Positions 37,544-47,830 of a DNA stretch of 64,000 nucleotides are shown piece by piece. Every line of letters begins with the position of its first letter. The stretch's first letter is position 1. The position numbers were made by a program, and so were the translations under genes. Origin of the DNA: Vreelandella olivaria (GTDB taxonomy: Bacteria > Pseudomonadota > Gammaproteobacteria > Pseudomonadales > Halomonadaceae); the NCBI RefSeq assembly GCF_023507745.1, contig NZ_JALPZO010000088.1, forward strand, positions 1 to 64,000. The letters are read 5' to 3'. Below the pieces are notes generated by a model. The model saw only the letters and a list, made by a program, of their open reading frames with translations. It made no database searches and was not told the DNA's origin.

Positions 37544-38551
37544 ATGCAAGCAGTACTTAATCGTCGCCTGCTGTGGGTGGGTGGTAAGGGAGGCGTGGGT
37601 AAAACCACCGTGGCCGCTTCCTTGGCTGTGCTCGCGGCGCGCCGCGGGAAACGGGTGTTAGTCGTCTCAACCGACCCTGCCCACAGTCTGGGGGATGTCT
37701 TTGACCGCTCATTGGGAGATGCACCCCGGCGCTTACAGCCGAATCTGGACGCCATGGAGATTGACCCTGATATTGAGGTAGAGGCCCATCTGGCCCGGGT
37801 GGTGGGGCAAATGCGCCGTTATGCAGCGCCAGACATGATGCAGGAACTCGAGCGCCAAATGCGTCTTACACGTCAGTCTCCCGGTACCCAGGAAGCCGCA
37901 TTGCTTGAGCGTTTAGCCCGTTTAATGATTGATGACTCCGCGCCTTATGATGTGATCATTTTCGACACCGCTCCGACTGGGCACACCTTGCGGCTGTTAA
38001 CGCTGCCAGAAGCGATGGCCGCATGGACCGATGGTTTGTTGGCACATAACCGAAAGTCAGCGGAGCTTGGCAAAGTATTGGATCACTTGACGCCCAAGCG
38101 AGGGCGTGATGTGGCAACGCCGTTTGATGACCCCACGGAAGACCCCCTCAGTGACCTGGATGAGCGGACCCGGGATGTCGCGAGAACACTGATTGAGCGG
38201 CGTCGGCTGTTTCATCAGGCGCGAAGGCGAATTGAGGACTCCAACACCTGTAGTTTTCTGTTTGTGATGACGCCAGAGCGTTTGCCTATTTTGGAAACCG
38301 AGCGTGCCGTACGCGCGCTGGAAGAGGTGAAAATACCTGTAGCGGGAACGCTTATCAATCGGGTGATTCCGCAAGAGGCGGATGGCGCATTCTTACAGGC
38401 GCGCCGTGAGCAGGAAGCCAGCTATCTTGCGCGTATCGACCAGCTGTTTGCTCGGTTGCCGCGCCCTACCTTGCCTTTGCTACCCACGGATGTTCAGGGC
38501 ATGACGGTATTAGAGATGTTAGCGACAAAACTTGAGCAGCAGGGTTTCTGA
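37544..38551 (+). CDS. ArsA/GET3-family ATPase
   Basis: A 335-residue ATPase of the ArsA/TRC40 family with a single NTPase unit. It has the deviant Walker A loop GGKGGVGKTTVAAS (residues 13-26), switch I STDPAHSLGDVF, and the signature IIFDTAPTGHTLRLL. Arsenic genes (arsB, arsC, arsD, arsR) are not nearby, and the linked genes are cstA and cory-CC-star. By analogy to Get3 it may help insert or handle a membrane protein rather than pump arsenite (inference). The ATG at 37544 is preferred (GGGGAA upstream); a TTG start lies 12 bases earlier. Confidence 0.9.
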   Translation: MQAVLNRRLLWVGGKGGVGKTTVAASLAVLAARRGKRVLVVSTDPAHSLGDVFDRSLGDAPRRLQPNLDAMEIDPDIEVEAHLARVVGQMRRYAAPDMMQELERQMRLTRQSPGTQEAALLERLARLMIDDSAPYDVIIFDTAPTGHTLRLLTLPEAMAAWTDGLLAHNRKSAELGKVLDHLTPKRGRDVATPFDDPTEDPLSDLDERTRDVARTLIERRRLFHQARRRIEDSNTCSFLFVMTPERLPILETERAVRALEEVKIPVAGTLINRVIPQEADGAFLQARREQEASYLARIDQLFARLPRPTLPLLPTDVQGMTVLEMLATKLEQQGF

Positions 38552-38607
38552 TGCGGGTATCGTTACTTTCTGCCTATCGTGTGCTACTGAGAGACGGACT
38601 CACCATT

Positions 38608-39690
38608 TCATACTCCATCGAGGGAATCCATTCGCCTGGTTGGCCAGTGCACTACCGCCGTGTGACGGCGCATTTTTTGCGCCAACTGCGGATGTTGCCT
38701 GGAAATAACCTGTTCTGCGAACTCTGAGAGAAAGCGAGATTTTAGCTCCGCACGGGCGCGATCCACACCGCTGTGCTGGTAGGGGGTTGAGGCGAGCAGC
38801 ATAAAACCGTCGCTGGGGATGCGTCCGGCGCGCATATTGGCGTCAATAATCGTTGCGGCAGTACCTATGGGTTCTGCGAGATCGGGTCCATAGGGGCCGA
38901 TCATCAGTGCTGTATTAGGCAGGTGAAGAAAATCGAAGCCGCGTCCTATGCAAATCACCCACTCCCGGTGCTCAATATCCAGCTCGCGTTCAACGCCCTG
39001 AAGCTCGCTTACATGGGCAAGGTTGCCTTCCAGCAGGGGCAGTAGGTCTTGCTGGATCTCCTCGGGCATGTCAGGGCAGAGACTGGCAAGCCTTGCTCCT
39101 AGCGCTTCCGGGGGCTGTCCCGGCCATTCCCGTATATCCAGTACATCGCCTTGTTGGCCGTGAAGGATCAGTGCATCGCTATCGGTTTCAAAGCCACATA
39201 CCAACGGGTAAACCTGTTGATGATCAGTGCCAAACAGTTGACCGGCCTGCTCCGCAATGGCGTATGCATGAGCCTTGGCAGCCTCAGTGTCGCAATTAAA
39301 GCCCGCACAGCCCCGTGCCTGATGCCCGCTGGAAAAGTGATAGGTAATCAGCATCAGCGTAGCGCGGCCACTGTTGGCAGCATCCAGTACCGAGTCGGTC
39401 AGCAGCTCGCCCAGATATGGCCAACCCAAGTCGAAGATGCCACCTAAATTTCTGAACGGGGTAATAATACCCAGTGGTGTGCGGGTGGCATGGGGAATAT
39501 GAATTCTGCCATCCATACACTTCATCACCACGATGGAGGTGGGATGTTGGGCCAGGTAGCGCTGTCTGGACAGCCATGCACTGGGGCTACAGAAATGGGC
39601 AGCGTGTTGTTTGGAGAGATCCAGTAGTGCATCAATGCGCTGCGCAATAGGCTGGTCATGGAGTAATTTTGCGGGAGTGGGCATGGGCAT
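38608..39690 (-). CDS. Carbonic-anhydrase-like protein (carboxysome-shell CA-related)
   Basis: A 360-residue soluble protein. It has KCMDGR (Cys58-x-Asp60-x-Arg62), the pattern of the Asp-Arg dyad and first zinc ligand of beta-class enzymes, followed by a His/Cys region (His118, His123, Cys128: YHFSSGHQARGCAGF). From memory the overall shape resembles the CsoSCA group. No carboxysome, RuBisCO or bicarbonate-transport gene is present, so a role in CO2/bicarbonate balance or another reaction is possible. The start MPMPTPAKLL follows AAAGGTAGA; an in-frame second Met lies two codons on. It is convergent with the ArsA-like gene. Confidence 0.55.
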   Translation of the reverse strand: MPMPTPAKLLHDQPIAQRIDALLDLSKQHAAHFCSPSAWLSRQRYLAQHPTSIVVMKCMDGRIHIPHATRTPLGIITPFRNLGGIFDLGWPYLGELLTDSVLDAANSGRATLMLITYHFSSGHQARGCAGFNCDTEAAKAHAYAIAEQAGQLFGTDHQQVYPLVCGFETDSDALILHGQQGDVLDIREWPGQPPEALGARLASLCPDMPEEIQQDLLPLLEGNLAHVSELQGVERELDIEHREWVICIGRGFDFLHLPNTALMIGPYGPDLAEPIGTAATIIDANMRAGRIPSDGFMLLASTPYQHSGVDRARAELKSRFLSEFAEQVISRQHPQLAQKMRRHTAVVHWPTRRMDSLDGV

Positions 39691-39713
39691 TCTACCTTTG
39701 TCAGCCTGAGTGT

Positions 39714-40352
39714 TTATCCAAGCTCAGTTTTATCTTTATAGTCGCATAAATCCTCGATAATACAGCTGCCACATCGTGGCTTACGGGCAATGCAGGTATA
39801 GCGCCCATGTAGGATCAGCCAGTGGTGGGCATCCTGTTTAAACGCTTTGGGCACATGGCGCAGCAGCTTCTGCTCGACTTCGATCACGTCTTTACCCTTG
39901 GCGATGCCGGTGCGGTTTGATACCCGGAAAATATGCGTATCCACTGCGATTGTCGGCTGGCCGAAGGCGGTATTAAGTATTACGTTGGCGGTTTTTCTTC
40001 CAACACCGGGTAGGGCTTCCAGCTCTTTGCGGCTTTGAGGCACTTCGCCCCCATGCTGATTGATCAGCAGGTGGCAGGTCTTCATCAGGTTTTCGGCCTT
40101 GGTGTTATACAGCCCGATGGTTTTGATATAGCTTTTCAGACCGTCGATACCCAGATCAATGATTGCCTGGGGGGTATTGGCAACAGGAAAGAGCTTGGCG
40201 GTGGCTTTATTCACCCCTACGTCAGTCGCCTGGGCTGACAGCAGTACGGCGGCGAGTAGCTCGAAAGGCGTACTCCAGTTGAGTTCGGTGGTGGGGTGTG
40301 GATTTTCCGCCTGTAGGCGAGCAAATATGTCATGACGCTTTTGGGCATTCAT
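39714..40352 (-). CDS. nth: Endonuclease III (DNA glycosylase/AP lyase)
   Basis: A 212-residue base-excision repair enzyme removing oxidised pyrimidines. The helix-hairpin-helix with catalytic Lys (LPGVGRKTANVILNTAFG), catalytic Asp (VDTHIFRVSNR) and the [4Fe-4S] ligand set C-x6-C-x2-C-x5-C (CIARKPRCGSCIIEDLC) are clear. The start is set at 40352 (MNAQKRHDIF); the frame continues to 40424 but that extension is not family-like. It follows rsxE at a 16-base spacing, the standard rsx-nth arrangement. Confidence 0.98.
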   Translation of the reverse strand: MNAQKRHDIFARLQAENPHPTTELNWSTPFELLAAVLLSAQATDVGVNKATAKLFPVANTPQAIIDLGIDGLKSYIKTIGLYNTKAENLMKTCHLLINQHGGEVPQSRKELEALPGVGRKTANVILNTAFGQPTIAVDTHIFRVSNRTGIAKGKDVIEVEQKLLRHVPKAFKQDAHHWLILHGRYTCIARKPRCGSCIIEDLCDYKDKTELG

Positions 40353-40368
40353 GGGTGGTCTCTTTACG

Positions 40369-41070
40369 TTATTTGATCGTACCGGTGACTCGTACCCGAC
40401 GCTCTGCACGGGGAGTCGCCGCAACAGGGTGTGCTTTGCTGGCGTGGCGTTGGTCGATACTGTTTTTGAGGGCGATTAACAGCCCGGCGACAAAAAAGGC
40501 CCCTGGGGGTAGTATGAAAAACAGAAACTGGTAGTCATCAACAAGCGTGAGTTGCCAGTTAGCCGCAGTGGGTCCAAACAGAAGTGACATGCCACTGAAT
40601 AGCGTGCCTTGGCCGAGCAATTCCCGGATAGCGCCAAGTAATATTAATACGGCGCCAAAGCCCAGCCCCATCATAACGCCATCTATCGCAGCTGGCAGTA
40701 CCGGCTGACGTGAGGCAAATGCATCGGCGCGGCCTAAAATGGCGCAGTTAGTCACAATTAATGGAATAAAAATTCCCAATACCTGATGCAGCGGGTAAGC
40801 GAAGGCGGCCATTAACAGCTCAGCACAGGTAACAAACGCCGCAATGACCATAACAAACGCAGGTAGCCGCACAGCACTGGGTACCTGATGGCGTATTAGC
40901 GATATGGTGGTGCTGGCACAGGCCATCACGAGCAGTGTGGCCAGAGCGAGCCCCAGGGCGTTCACCACGCTGCTACTGACCGCCAGCAGAGGGCAAAGCC
41001 CGAGTAATTGCACCAGCGCGGGGTTGTTCGACCAGAGCCCTTCGCGGGTCAGTGTGTGCCATTGGCTCAT
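40369..41070 (-). CDS. rsxE: Rnf/Rsx electron transport complex subunit E
   Basis: A 233-residue integral membrane subunit of the Rnf complex, an ion-coupled electron carrier between NADH and ferredoxin-like acceptors. It starts with the conserved [23 protein letters not shown], and [15 protein letters not shown] matches RsxE/NqrD. It has about six TM helices and a polar C-terminal tail of about 30 residues. In E. coli the rsx genes also reset SoxR. Its start overlaps the rsxG stop (ATGA, 41067-41070). Confidence 0.97.
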   Translation of the reverse strand: MSQWHTLTREGLWSNNPALVQLLGLCPLLAVSSSVVNALGLALATLLVMACASTTISLIRHQVPSAVRLPAFVMVIAAFVTCAELLMAAFAYPLHQVLGIFIPLIVTNCAILGRADAFASRQPVLPAAIDGVMMGLGFGAVLILLGAIRELLGQGTLFSGMSLLFGPTAANWQLTLVDDYQFLFFILPPGAFFVAGLLIALKNSIDQRHASKAHPVAATPRAERRVRVTGTIK

Positions 41071-41702
41071 TGGGCAGCCTCTTCAACGTTGAGAGGAAGT
41101 GGGCTGTCGGCGGCATATTCAAGCGCTTTATACACTGCCTGAATAACCGCGCGGGGCGTAATGGTTGCGCCAGTGAATGCATCGAACTGCCCCCCATCCT
41201 TACTGACAGCCCATCCACTGGATGGCAGGCTGGCTAAACTCAGCCCGTTAAAATCGGTGATCCAGTCGCTGCGCTGGCGCTCAATACCATCGCCAAGCCC
41301 TGGTGTTTCCTGGTGCTGGGTAACCCGAACGCCGGTAATGGTATGCTGCTGGTCAATCCCCACCAGTAATCTTATTTCACCGTTGTAACCTTGCCGTGTC
41401 ACAACAGGTATTACCACCGTGCGCTCTCCCCCACGTTGTACCCACCAGCCGGTTTGTGTCTCCCGGTGCCCCAAGCGCTCTGGCGAGGGGAGTTCAAATG
41501 CGCCTTCCAGCACGTCCTCCACTGGCATATCGGCCAGGGTGGTTGGCAGCACTTCCTGTAACTGACGGTGCTGATACGCTAACTGATGTGTAGCGATGCG
41601 CTCAGCGGTAATGGCGCGGGTGATGGCAACGCTGCCTGCGGTGACCAGTGAAAACACTCCAAGTGTAAGGGCTCCGCGAAGCATCGCCTGACGGGGCGTC
41701 AT
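41067..41702 (-). CDS. rsxG: Rnf/Rsx complex subunit G (FMN-binding)
   Basis: A 211-residue subunit with one N-terminal TM helix ([22 protein letters not shown]) and a periplasmic flavin domain. The covalent-FMN motif S/T-G-A-T-I-T appears in [13 protein letters not shown]. The flavin is probably attached by ApbE; no apbE gene lies here. The ATG at 41702 overlaps the rsxD stop (ATGA) and begins [15 protein letters not shown]; the open frame to 41789 is an out-of-register extension into rsxD. It is followed by rsxE in overlap. Confidence 0.97.
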   Translation of the reverse strand: MTPRQAMLRGALTLGVFSLVTAGSVAITRAITAERIATHQLAYQHRQLQEVLPTTLADMPVEDVLEGAFELPSPERLGHRETQTGWWVQRGGERTVVIPVVTRQGYNGEIRLLVGIDQQHTITGVRVTQHQETPGLGDGIERQRSDWITDFNGLSLASLPSSGWAVSKDGGQFDAFTGATITPRAVIQAVYKALEYAADSPLPLNVEEAAQ

Positions 41703-42733
41703 TGTGGCCCTCCCTGCGTAGGTAGGCGAGCTGGTTTGGGTTGGCCACTGGGACGTGGCACCGTATAGATATCCAATAACGGCACACAAAGATTCATCAG
41801 CAGCACGGCAAAGGCAATGGCATCCGGATAACCGCCCAGGGAGCGAATGATCATCACCAGTACGCCAATGCCTGCGCCAAATATAAGCTTGCCACGGCGG
41901 CTGGTGGCTGCTGTTACCGGGTCAGTCGCGATAAAGAAAGCACCGAACAGGGTCGCGCCAGTCAGCAGATGAAAGAGCGGCGATGCAAAGTGACTTGGGT
42001 CGCTGGCATAAAAAAGCGCTGCAAGCAGGGTGATACTGCCAAGCATTGCGACCGGAATATGCCAGCTGATAATACGCTTGGCGATCAGCAGCAAGCCGCC
42101 AGCTAACCACGCCAACGCAATGTTTCGCCATGCACTCAGGGTGCCTTCGGGGAGCGGCTGACTGGCCCAGAACTCGCTGGCAAGCACGGCCTCTCCTTTA
42201 TGTTTAAAGGCATCCAGCGGTGTGGCGCCGCTAAGGCCATCCAGAGCGGCGGTGGGCAATGAGCCGATAATTTGTGACCACAAGGTTTCAGTAACCAGCG
42301 GTTGAGGGGGAGACCACAGCGTCATATACGCAGGGAACGACACCAACAGCAGGGCATAGCCGACCATGGCGGGATTAAAAGGGTTATGACCCAAGCCGCC
42401 ATATAACTGTTTGGCAACAATAATTGCCGCCAGGACACCGATGCCAATTAACCACCAAGGGCTGGCGGGGGGCAGAGATGCCCCAAGCAGAACGCCACTG
42501 AGCAGTGCACTAGAGTCTGTCAGTGCGGGCCGCAGCGGGCGGGAACGCAGTGTTAACACCAGGGCTTCTGCACCCAGTGCTATTAGTGCTGCCAGAAGCA
42601 CATTGCTCACGACTCCCAGGCCAAAATAGTAGGTCATGGCCCCAAGGCCTGGCAGGGTGGCGATTATTACCCAGCGCATTAAATGGGCGGTAGAAGGGGC
42701 CGCGCCCAATGGCGAGGCGTGCATCATGCTCAT
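41699..42733 (-). CDS. rsxD: Rnf/Rsx complex subunit D (FMN-binding membrane protein)
   Basis: A 344-residue membrane subunit related to NqrB with about nine TM helices. The covalent-FMN region (SGATPLDAFK) and GHNPFNPAMVGYALLLVSFP, with ATDPVTAATS near the C-terminus, are characteristic. It passes electrons through the membrane. Start codon and the rsxC stop overlap (ATGA, 42730-42733). Confidence 0.97.
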   Translation of the reverse strand: MSMMHASPLGAAPSTAHLMRWVIIATLPGLGAMTYYFGLGVVSNVLLAALIALGAEALVLTLRSRPLRPALTDSSALLSGVLLGASLPPASPWWLIGIGVLAAIIVAKQLYGGLGHNPFNPAMVGYALLLVSFPAYMTLWSPPQPLVTETLWSQIIGSLPTAALDGLSGATPLDAFKHKGEAVLASEFWASQPLPEGTLSAWRNIALAWLAGGLLLIAKRIISWHIPVAMLGSITLLAALFYASDPSHFASPLFHLLTGATLFGAFFIATDPVTAATSRRGKLIFGAGIGVLVMIIRSLGGYPDAIAFAVLLMNLCVPLLDIYTVPRPSGQPKPARLPTQGGPQ

Positions 42734-44394
42734 GGGGCCTCCTTCTGGGGCACAGCGGCGCGTGCTTCTGCAAGCCTGGTATCCGCCGCCTTGAGGTTTT
42801 CCTGAGCGGTGGCGAGCTGGATTTCCAAATCATCATGGCGCTGGTTTGGGGCCTGCTCAGTGGCACGGGCCAGCACTTTTTCAGCCTTTTTAACCGCTGC
42901 CTTGGCAGCGGTTTGTGCGATTCTTAAGCTACGTAAATCGGCCACAGGAGCCGTATTTGGCCCTGCGTGTGGGCCGGTTGTAGACTGGCGATTTTGAGCC
43001 AACCGTGCCTGGCGGCGGGCCTGCTTTTCTGCTTCTTCACGTGCAAGCCTTGCCTGACGAAACTCAAAACGGTGCTTGGCGTGCTCAGACTTGGCGCTTT
43101 CTATCCGTTTTAGCCGAATGCGCTGTTTTGCGGCACGATACTCCTGCACCAGAGGAATATAGCTGGGGCAGACAAAGCTACAGGCTCCACACTCAATGCA
43201 GTCAAACAGATGCAGCTTTTCCAGCGTGTCATCAGCTTCCGTCTGGTTGTACCAGTGCAATTGCTGCGGCAGCAGCTGTTCGGGACAGACGCTTTCGCAG
43301 GCACCACAGCGAATACAGGGCGATTCTGCGGGGACCGGGGGAAGCTCATCTCGCGTGGCGGCAATCAGGCAGTTGGTGGTTTTCAGCACCGGCATTTCCA
43401 GGGTGAAAAGCGGTGTTCCCATCATGGGGCCGCCGCTGATTACCTGATAAAGCCGTTCGCGGGACAAGCCCGCGTGATTCAATAGTTCCGCTACCGACAT
43501 GCCCAGACGAACCCAGACGTTACCAGGATGGCGAATGGCACCGCCGGTTAATGTAATGATGCGCTCAACCAATGGTTTACCGTCTCGCACGGAATGGAGC
43601 GCTGCCAGCAGCGTGCCAGGGTTATGGCACAAGACTCCAACATCGACCGGTAACCCGTTGCTGGGTACGTCGCGGTTGAGCAGCTTTTTAATCAGTTGCC
43701 GTTCGCCACCACTGGGGTAGCGGGTTTCAATGACCTTCAGTGTTACCTCAATCGGGTGCTGCTGTTCAGTTAGCACATGCTGTAGTGCCTGGATAGCTTG
43801 CGGTTTGTTATCTTCAATCCCCACCATAATCTGGCGTGCACCACAGAGTTTGGCGATGAGCTGGGCGCCGTCCAGTACCTCGTGCGGATAGCTGCGTAGC
43901 GTTAAATCATCTGCCGTAATGTAGGGTTCGCACTCGGCGGCATTAACGATCAGCGTATCGATGGCGTGGTGACCAGCCACCTGGGCCTTCACATGGGTGG
44001 GAAAACCCGCGCCGCCCAGGCCTGCCAGACCGCTCTCTTCAAGCCGTTCAAGTAGTGAATGAGGTGATGCGGTTCGCCAGTCAAGCGCCGACAGCATTTG
44101 CCACTTATCCAGTCCATCGGCGTCAATAGTGATAGCTTCATCGTCAATATGGGAAACCATACCGCTGATGCTGGCATGCAGGTTGGCTGACACCATCCCT
44201 TCGCGTTTGGCAATCCGTTGCCCCACCTGAACAGTATCGCCTTCCGCGACGCAGGGGCTGGCGGGATTGCCTGCGTGCTGCCTGAGCCGAAGCTGCACAC
44301 GGGAAGGCAGTGGTGCCGCACATAAGGGCGCCTGGCTGGTGCGGCTTTTGCGTTCGGGCGGATAAATGCCGCCTGGAAAATCATAGGCTGGCAT
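42730..44394 (-). CDS. rsxC: Rnf/Rsx complex subunit C (NADH and Fe-S subunit)
   Basis: A 554-residue peripheral subunit: N-terminal SLBB/barrel region, NADH/FMN-binding Rossmann part ([26 protein letters not shown]) and two ferredoxin-type [4Fe-4S] sets ([14 protein letters not shown] and [12 protein letters not shown]). The C-terminus is a helical, Ala/Lys/Arg-rich coiled region of about 110 residues, shorter than the long repeat tail of E. coli RsxC (740 residues). The start [17 protein letters not shown] at 44394 lies inside the last 14 bases of rsxB. Confidence 0.97.
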   Translation of the reverse strand: MPAYDFPGGIYPPERKSRTSQAPLCAAPLPSRVQLRLRQHAGNPASPCVAEGDTVQVGQRIAKREGMVSANLHASISGMVSHIDDEAITIDADGLDKWQMLSALDWRTASPHSLLERLEESGLAGLGGAGFPTHVKAQVAGHHAIDTLIVNAAECEPYITADDLTLRSYPHEVLDGAQLIAKLCGARQIMVGIEDNKPQAIQALQHVLTEQQHPIEVTLKVIETRYPSGGERQLIKKLLNRDVPSNGLPVDVGVLCHNPGTLLAALHSVRDGKPLVERIITLTGGAIRHPGNVWVRLGMSVAELLNHAGLSRERLYQVISGGPMMGTPLFTLEMPVLKTTNCLIAATRDELPPVPAESPCIRCGACESVCPEQLLPQQLHWYNQTEADDTLEKLHLFDCIECGACSFVCPSYIPLVQEYRAAKQRIRLKRIESAKSEHAKHRFEFRQARLAREEAEKQARRQARLAQNRQSTTGPHAGPNTAPVADLRSLRIAQTAAKAAVKKAEKVLARATEQAPNQRHDDLEIQLATAQENLKAADTRLAEARAAVPQKEAP

Positions 44395-44986
44395 GTTCAC
44401 TCCTGGCTGACGCACGGTCGCTGACAATCAGGGAAGGCGTTGTGTGGAAAACGGGTTGCCATTGGCTCAGTGGCTTCGCTCTTGGCAGCATATCAATACA
44501 GTCGACAGGGCAGGGAGCTACGCATAGATCACAACCGGTACATTCGTCTTCTATCACCGTATGCATCTGCTTGGCGGCACCGATAATGGCATCCACCGGG
44601 CATGCCTGAATACACTTGGTACAACCAATGCACTCTGCTTCGCGTATAAACGCTACGCTGTCGTCGGTGGCGGCCTCGCCATCCAGTGGCGCTGGCTCAC
44701 GGCCCAGCAAATCCGCCAGGGCATGAATTGTCATTTCACCGCCGGGAGGACACTTATTGATTGCGTCACCCTGATTGATCGCTTCCGCATAGGGACGGCA
44801 GCCAGGGTAGCCACACTGCCCGCACTGGGTTTGGGGTAGCAGGGCGTCTATTTGCTCAACTAGCGGATTCGCTTCGCCTTTGAAGCGCTCGCTGACCATC
44901 CCCAGCAGAGCACCAAAAGTAATGCCCAGCCCTGTCAGCACGCCTATCGCACTGAGAATGCCCCACCACGAAAATGTTTCACCCAT
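44381..44986 (-). CDS. rsxB: Rnf/Rsx complex subunit B (ferredoxin-like)
   Basis: A 201-residue subunit: one N-terminal TM anchor ([20 protein letters not shown]), a four-cysteine cluster motif ([16 protein letters not shown]) and two classical ferredoxin motifs ([16 protein letters not shown] and [16 protein letters not shown]). It transfers electrons between RsxC and the membrane subunits. The C-terminal tail is short and variable. The gene starts five bases after rsxA. Confidence 0.98.
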   Translation of the reverse strand: MGETFSWWGILSAIGVLTGLGITFGALLGMVSERFKGEANPLVEQIDALLPQTQCGQCGYPGCRPYAEAINQGDAINKCPPGGEMTIHALADLLGREPAPLDGEAATDDSVAFIREAECIGCTKCIQACPVDAIIGAAKQMHTVIEDECTGCDLCVAPCPVDCIDMLPRAKPLSQWQPVFHTTPSLIVSDRASARSEHASL

Positions 44987-44991
44987 GGCGG

Positions 44992-45573
44992 CTACCCCTG
45001 AACCAGGCCTGAAAAACCAAGAAATGCCAATGACATTAAGCTAGCCGTAATCATAGCGATGGCGGCCCCTCTGAATGGCGCAGGAATATCAGCATTGGCC
45101 AGACGCTCACGCAGTGCAGCAAATAGCACCAGTATCATTGAAAACCCTAATGCGGCGCCCAAGCCATAGAGTGTGGTGTGGAAAAAGCTCAATTCACGGT
45201 TAAGGGAGAGCAGTGCTACGCCAAGCACCGCGCAATTGGTGGTAATCAGCGGCAGAAAAATACCTAATACCTGATGTAGCAGAGGACTGAGCTGACGCAC
45301 CATGATTTCGGTGAACTGAACGACAGCGGCAATGACTACAATAAAACTGATGGTACGCAGGTAGGTGATCTCAAACGGCACCAACAGGCCGTGATACACC
45401 ACGTAGCTGGCCGCAGAGGCCAGGGTGAGTACAAAGGTGGTGGCCAGCGACATACCCAGGGCCGACTCCAGCTTGTTGGACACGCCCATGAAGGGGCAGA
45501 GTCCTAAAAACTGTACCAGCACGAAATTGTTGACCAGCGCAGTGCTGACCAAAATGATAAAGAGTTCATTCAT
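44992..45573 (-). CDS. rsxA: Rnf/Rsx complex subunit A
   Basis: A 193-residue membrane subunit, paralogous to RsxE, with six TM helices. It begins [21 protein letters not shown] and has [13 protein letters not shown] in the membrane; the [12 protein letters not shown] loop carries the cysteine proposed to help hold an Fe-S centre. It is first of the six-gene operon rsxABCDGE. The start at 45573 is used because the longer frame (to 45627) adds non-conserved residues. Confidence 0.98.
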   Translation of the reverse strand: MNELFIILVSTALVNNFVLVQFLGLCPFMGVSNKLESALGMSLATTFVLTLASAASYVVYHGLLVPFEITYLRTISFIVVIAAVVQFTEIMVRQLSPLLHQVLGIFLPLITTNCAVLGVALLSLNRELSFFHTTLYGLGAALGFSMILVLFAALRERLANADIPAPFRGAAIAMITASLMSLAFLGFSGLVQG

Positions 45574-45641
45574 GGCGGCGTATTGTGCGCAGAAATAGTG
45601 TCGCTGGCTAGAGGTGTAGCCTGGCACCGGCTAAATGACCG

Positions 45642-45680
45642 GAGAAAACAGAGAGGGCAGAGCCGGTCAGGCTCTGCCCT
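45642..45680 (-). terminator. Terminator of metG
   Basis: An 11-bp stem (45654-45664 with 45670-45680, AGGGCAGAGCC/GGCTCTGCCCT), loop of five, then CTCTGTTTTCTC on the minus strand. It lies 21 bases after the metG stop and separates it from rsxA. Confidence 0.8.
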
Positions 45681-45700
45681 TAGGGTGCTCGTCAAGCCGG

Positions 45701-47737
45701 TTAGGTGACACGTTGGCCTGGTTCGGCCCCTGAGTCAGGTGAAAGCAGGTAAATGCCTGCTTTATTGGCTGAAGCCAATACCATACCCTCCGACACGCCA
45801 AAGCGCATTTTGCGTGGTGCCAGATTGGCAACCATCACGGTCAGGCGGCCCTCTAATGCCTCGGGTGCATAAGCAGAGCGGATACCGGAAAAAACGTTGC
45901 GAGTTTCGCCACCAATATCCAGGGTGAGCTGGAGCAGTTTATCGGCTCCTTCTACATATTGGGCCTTGGCAATACGGGCAATACGCAAATCCACTTTGAT
46001 GAAGTCTTCAAAGCCAATTTCCGGAGCGATTGGCTCTTCTGCCAGCGGCCCCTTCGGCGTGTTTTTCAGCTTTTGCTCTTCCACCAGGTCCTCCTTGGAT
46101 GCCTCAATCATGGCATTGATCTTATCCCGTTCAACCCGGGTCATCAGCGGCTTGAATTTATTAATCGGATGATTGATCAGTACACTGCTGCGGCTATCCC
46201 AGTCGAGTGAATCAATATTGAGGAAATCCCTGGCCTGTTCGGCCATGGAAGGTACTGCAGGTGCGAGATAAACCATTAGCTGGCGGAACAGGTTGATACC
46301 CACTGAGCAGATTTCAAGCACCTCGGTGTCACGGCCTTCCAACTTGGCGAGCGCCCAGGGGGCTTTATCAGCGATATAGGTATTGGCCTCATCAGCCAGT
46401 TCCATAATCTTACGCATGGCACGGCTAAATTCCCGGGCTTCATAATCGTCAGCGATCTCGTCACCGGCGGCAATAAAGCGGGCTACCATCTTTGGCTCTG
46501 CACAGTGTCCGGCCAACGTGCCGTCGCCCAGCTTTTTCACAAAGCCCGCACAACGACTGGCGATATTCACCACTTTGCCCACGAGGTCGGCGTTAACCCG
46601 TGCAGCGAAGTCTTCCAGGTTAAGGTCAAGATCGTCGACTTTAGAGGTCAGTTTTGCGGCAAAGTAGTAGCGCAGGTATTCAGGGTTTAAATGCTCTGCG
46701 TAGGTAGCCGCTTTAATGAACGTGCCACGGGACTTCGACATCTTCGCGCCATCTACCGTCAGAAATCCGTGGCAATTGATAGCGGTCGGTGTACGCAACT
46801 CCGCACCATGTAGCATTGCTGGCCAAAACAGAGCGTGGAAATAGACAATGTCCTTACCGATGAAGTGGTAAACCTCCGCATCGGAATCTTTATGCCAGAA
46901 GTGGTCGAAATCGATGCCTTTACGCTCACACAAATTTTTAAAGCTGGCTAAATAGCCAATAGGCGCATCCAGCCAAACGTAAAAGTACTTGCCGGGGGCA
47001 TCGGGAATTTCAAATCCGAAATAGGGTGCATCCCGGGAAATATCCCATTCATTGAAGCCTGACTCAAACCACTCCATCAGCTTGTTGCGAATTTGCGGCT
47101 GAACGTGGCCATCGTTAATCCACTGCTGCAGAAACTCAGCAAAATCAGGCAGCTTAAAGAAGTAGTGTGTAGAGCTGCGTACCTCGGGGGTTGCCCCGGA
47201 GATAGCGGAAACCGGGTTGATCAAATCGGCAGGGGTATAGGTGGCACCACACTTTTCACAGTTGTCGCCATACTGGTCATCACTGCCGCATTTAGGGCAG
47301 GTTCCTTTTATGAAACGGTCTGCCAGGAAGAGGCCTTTTTGAGGGTCAAACATCTGCTCAATGTCCCGCGTTGCGATATGGCCTTTATCGCGCAGACGCT
47401 TGTAGATCAGTTCGCTGAAATAGCGGTTTTCATCAGAATGGGTGGAGTGGTAATTATCAAAGCCCACGCCAAAGCGGGCAAAATCTTCCTGGTGATCCTG
47501 GGAAACGCGCTCAATCAGTGCCTCGGGGGTGATGCCTTCCTGCTCTGCGCGCAGCATAATGGCGGTGCCGTGGGCGTCGTCAGCGCATACATAGTAGCAT
47601 TGCTGGCCACGGCTTTTTTGGAAACGTACCCAAATATCAGTTTGGATATACTCAAGCAGGTGACCAAGATGAATCGCTCCGTTGGCATAGGGGAGCGCGC
47701 TCGTCACCAGGATGTTGCGCGGGGCAGTGTTGGACAT
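45701..47737 (-). CDS. metG: Methionyl-tRNA synthetase
   Basis: A 678-residue class I synthetase that charges initiator and elongator tRNA-Met. HIGH-type motif in [20 protein letters not shown] as [11 protein letters not shown], and the zinc knuckle cysteines ([17 protein letters not shown]) are present. The C-terminal ~100 residues form the tRNA-binding dimer domain ([15 protein letters not shown]). The ATG at 47737 is chosen; six upstream residues from 47755 are not conserved. The usual apbC/mrp partner is not next to it. Confidence 0.98.
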   Translation of the reverse strand: MSNTAPRNILVTSALPYANGAIHLGHLLEYIQTDIWVRFQKSRGQQCYYVCADDAHGTAIMLRAEQEGITPEALIERVSQDHQEDFARFGVGFDNYHSTHSDENRYFSELIYKRLRDKGHIATRDIEQMFDPQKGLFLADRFIKGTCPKCGSDDQYGDNCEKCGATYTPADLINPVSAISGATPEVRSSTHYFFKLPDFAEFLQQWINDGHVQPQIRNKLMEWFESGFNEWDISRDAPYFGFEIPDAPGKYFYVWLDAPIGYLASFKNLCERKGIDFDHFWHKDSDAEVYHFIGKDIVYFHALFWPAMLHGAELRTPTAINCHGFLTVDGAKMSKSRGTFIKAATYAEHLNPEYLRYYFAAKLTSKVDDLDLNLEDFAARVNADLVGKVVNIASRCAGFVKKLGDGTLAGHCAEPKMVARFIAAGDEIADDYEAREFSRAMRKIMELADEANTYIADKAPWALAKLEGRDTEVLEICSVGINLFRQLMVYLAPAVPSMAEQARDFLNIDSLDWDSRSSVLINHPINKFKPLMTRVERDKINAMIEASKEDLVEEQKLKNTPKGPLAEEPIAPEIGFEDFIKVDLRIARIAKAQYVEGADKLLQLTLDIGGETRNVFSGIRSAYAPEALEGRLTVMVANLAPRKMRFGVSEGMVLASANKAGIYLLSPDSGAEPGQRVT

Positions 47738-47764
47738 GGTGAATGATACTTCCAATTAGGCGAT

Positions 47765-47802
47765 AACAAATAAAGACGGCGAAGGTGTGGTGCGCTTCGC
47801 CG
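47765..47802 (-). terminator. Terminator of the 93-aa gene
   Basis: An 8-bp stem (47777-47784 with 47795-47802, CGGCGAAG/CTTCGCCG) is followed on the minus strand by TCTTTATTTGTT. It lies 29 bases after the stop of the hypothetical gene and ahead of metG. Confidence 0.6.
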
Positions 47803-47830
47803 ATAACGTACTGATCGTGTGAGAGTGAGC

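Noticed and set aside
37544..38551. Arsenic-resistance operon around the ArsA-like ATPase
   Set aside because: No arsB, arsC, arsD or arsR lies nearby; the linked genes are cstA and cory-CC-star.
41382..41389. A second GTTGTAAC core inside rsxG
   Set aside because: It lacks the A/T-rich flank of Ter sites and lies in coding sequence; the 8-mer is expected about twice by chance in 64 kb.
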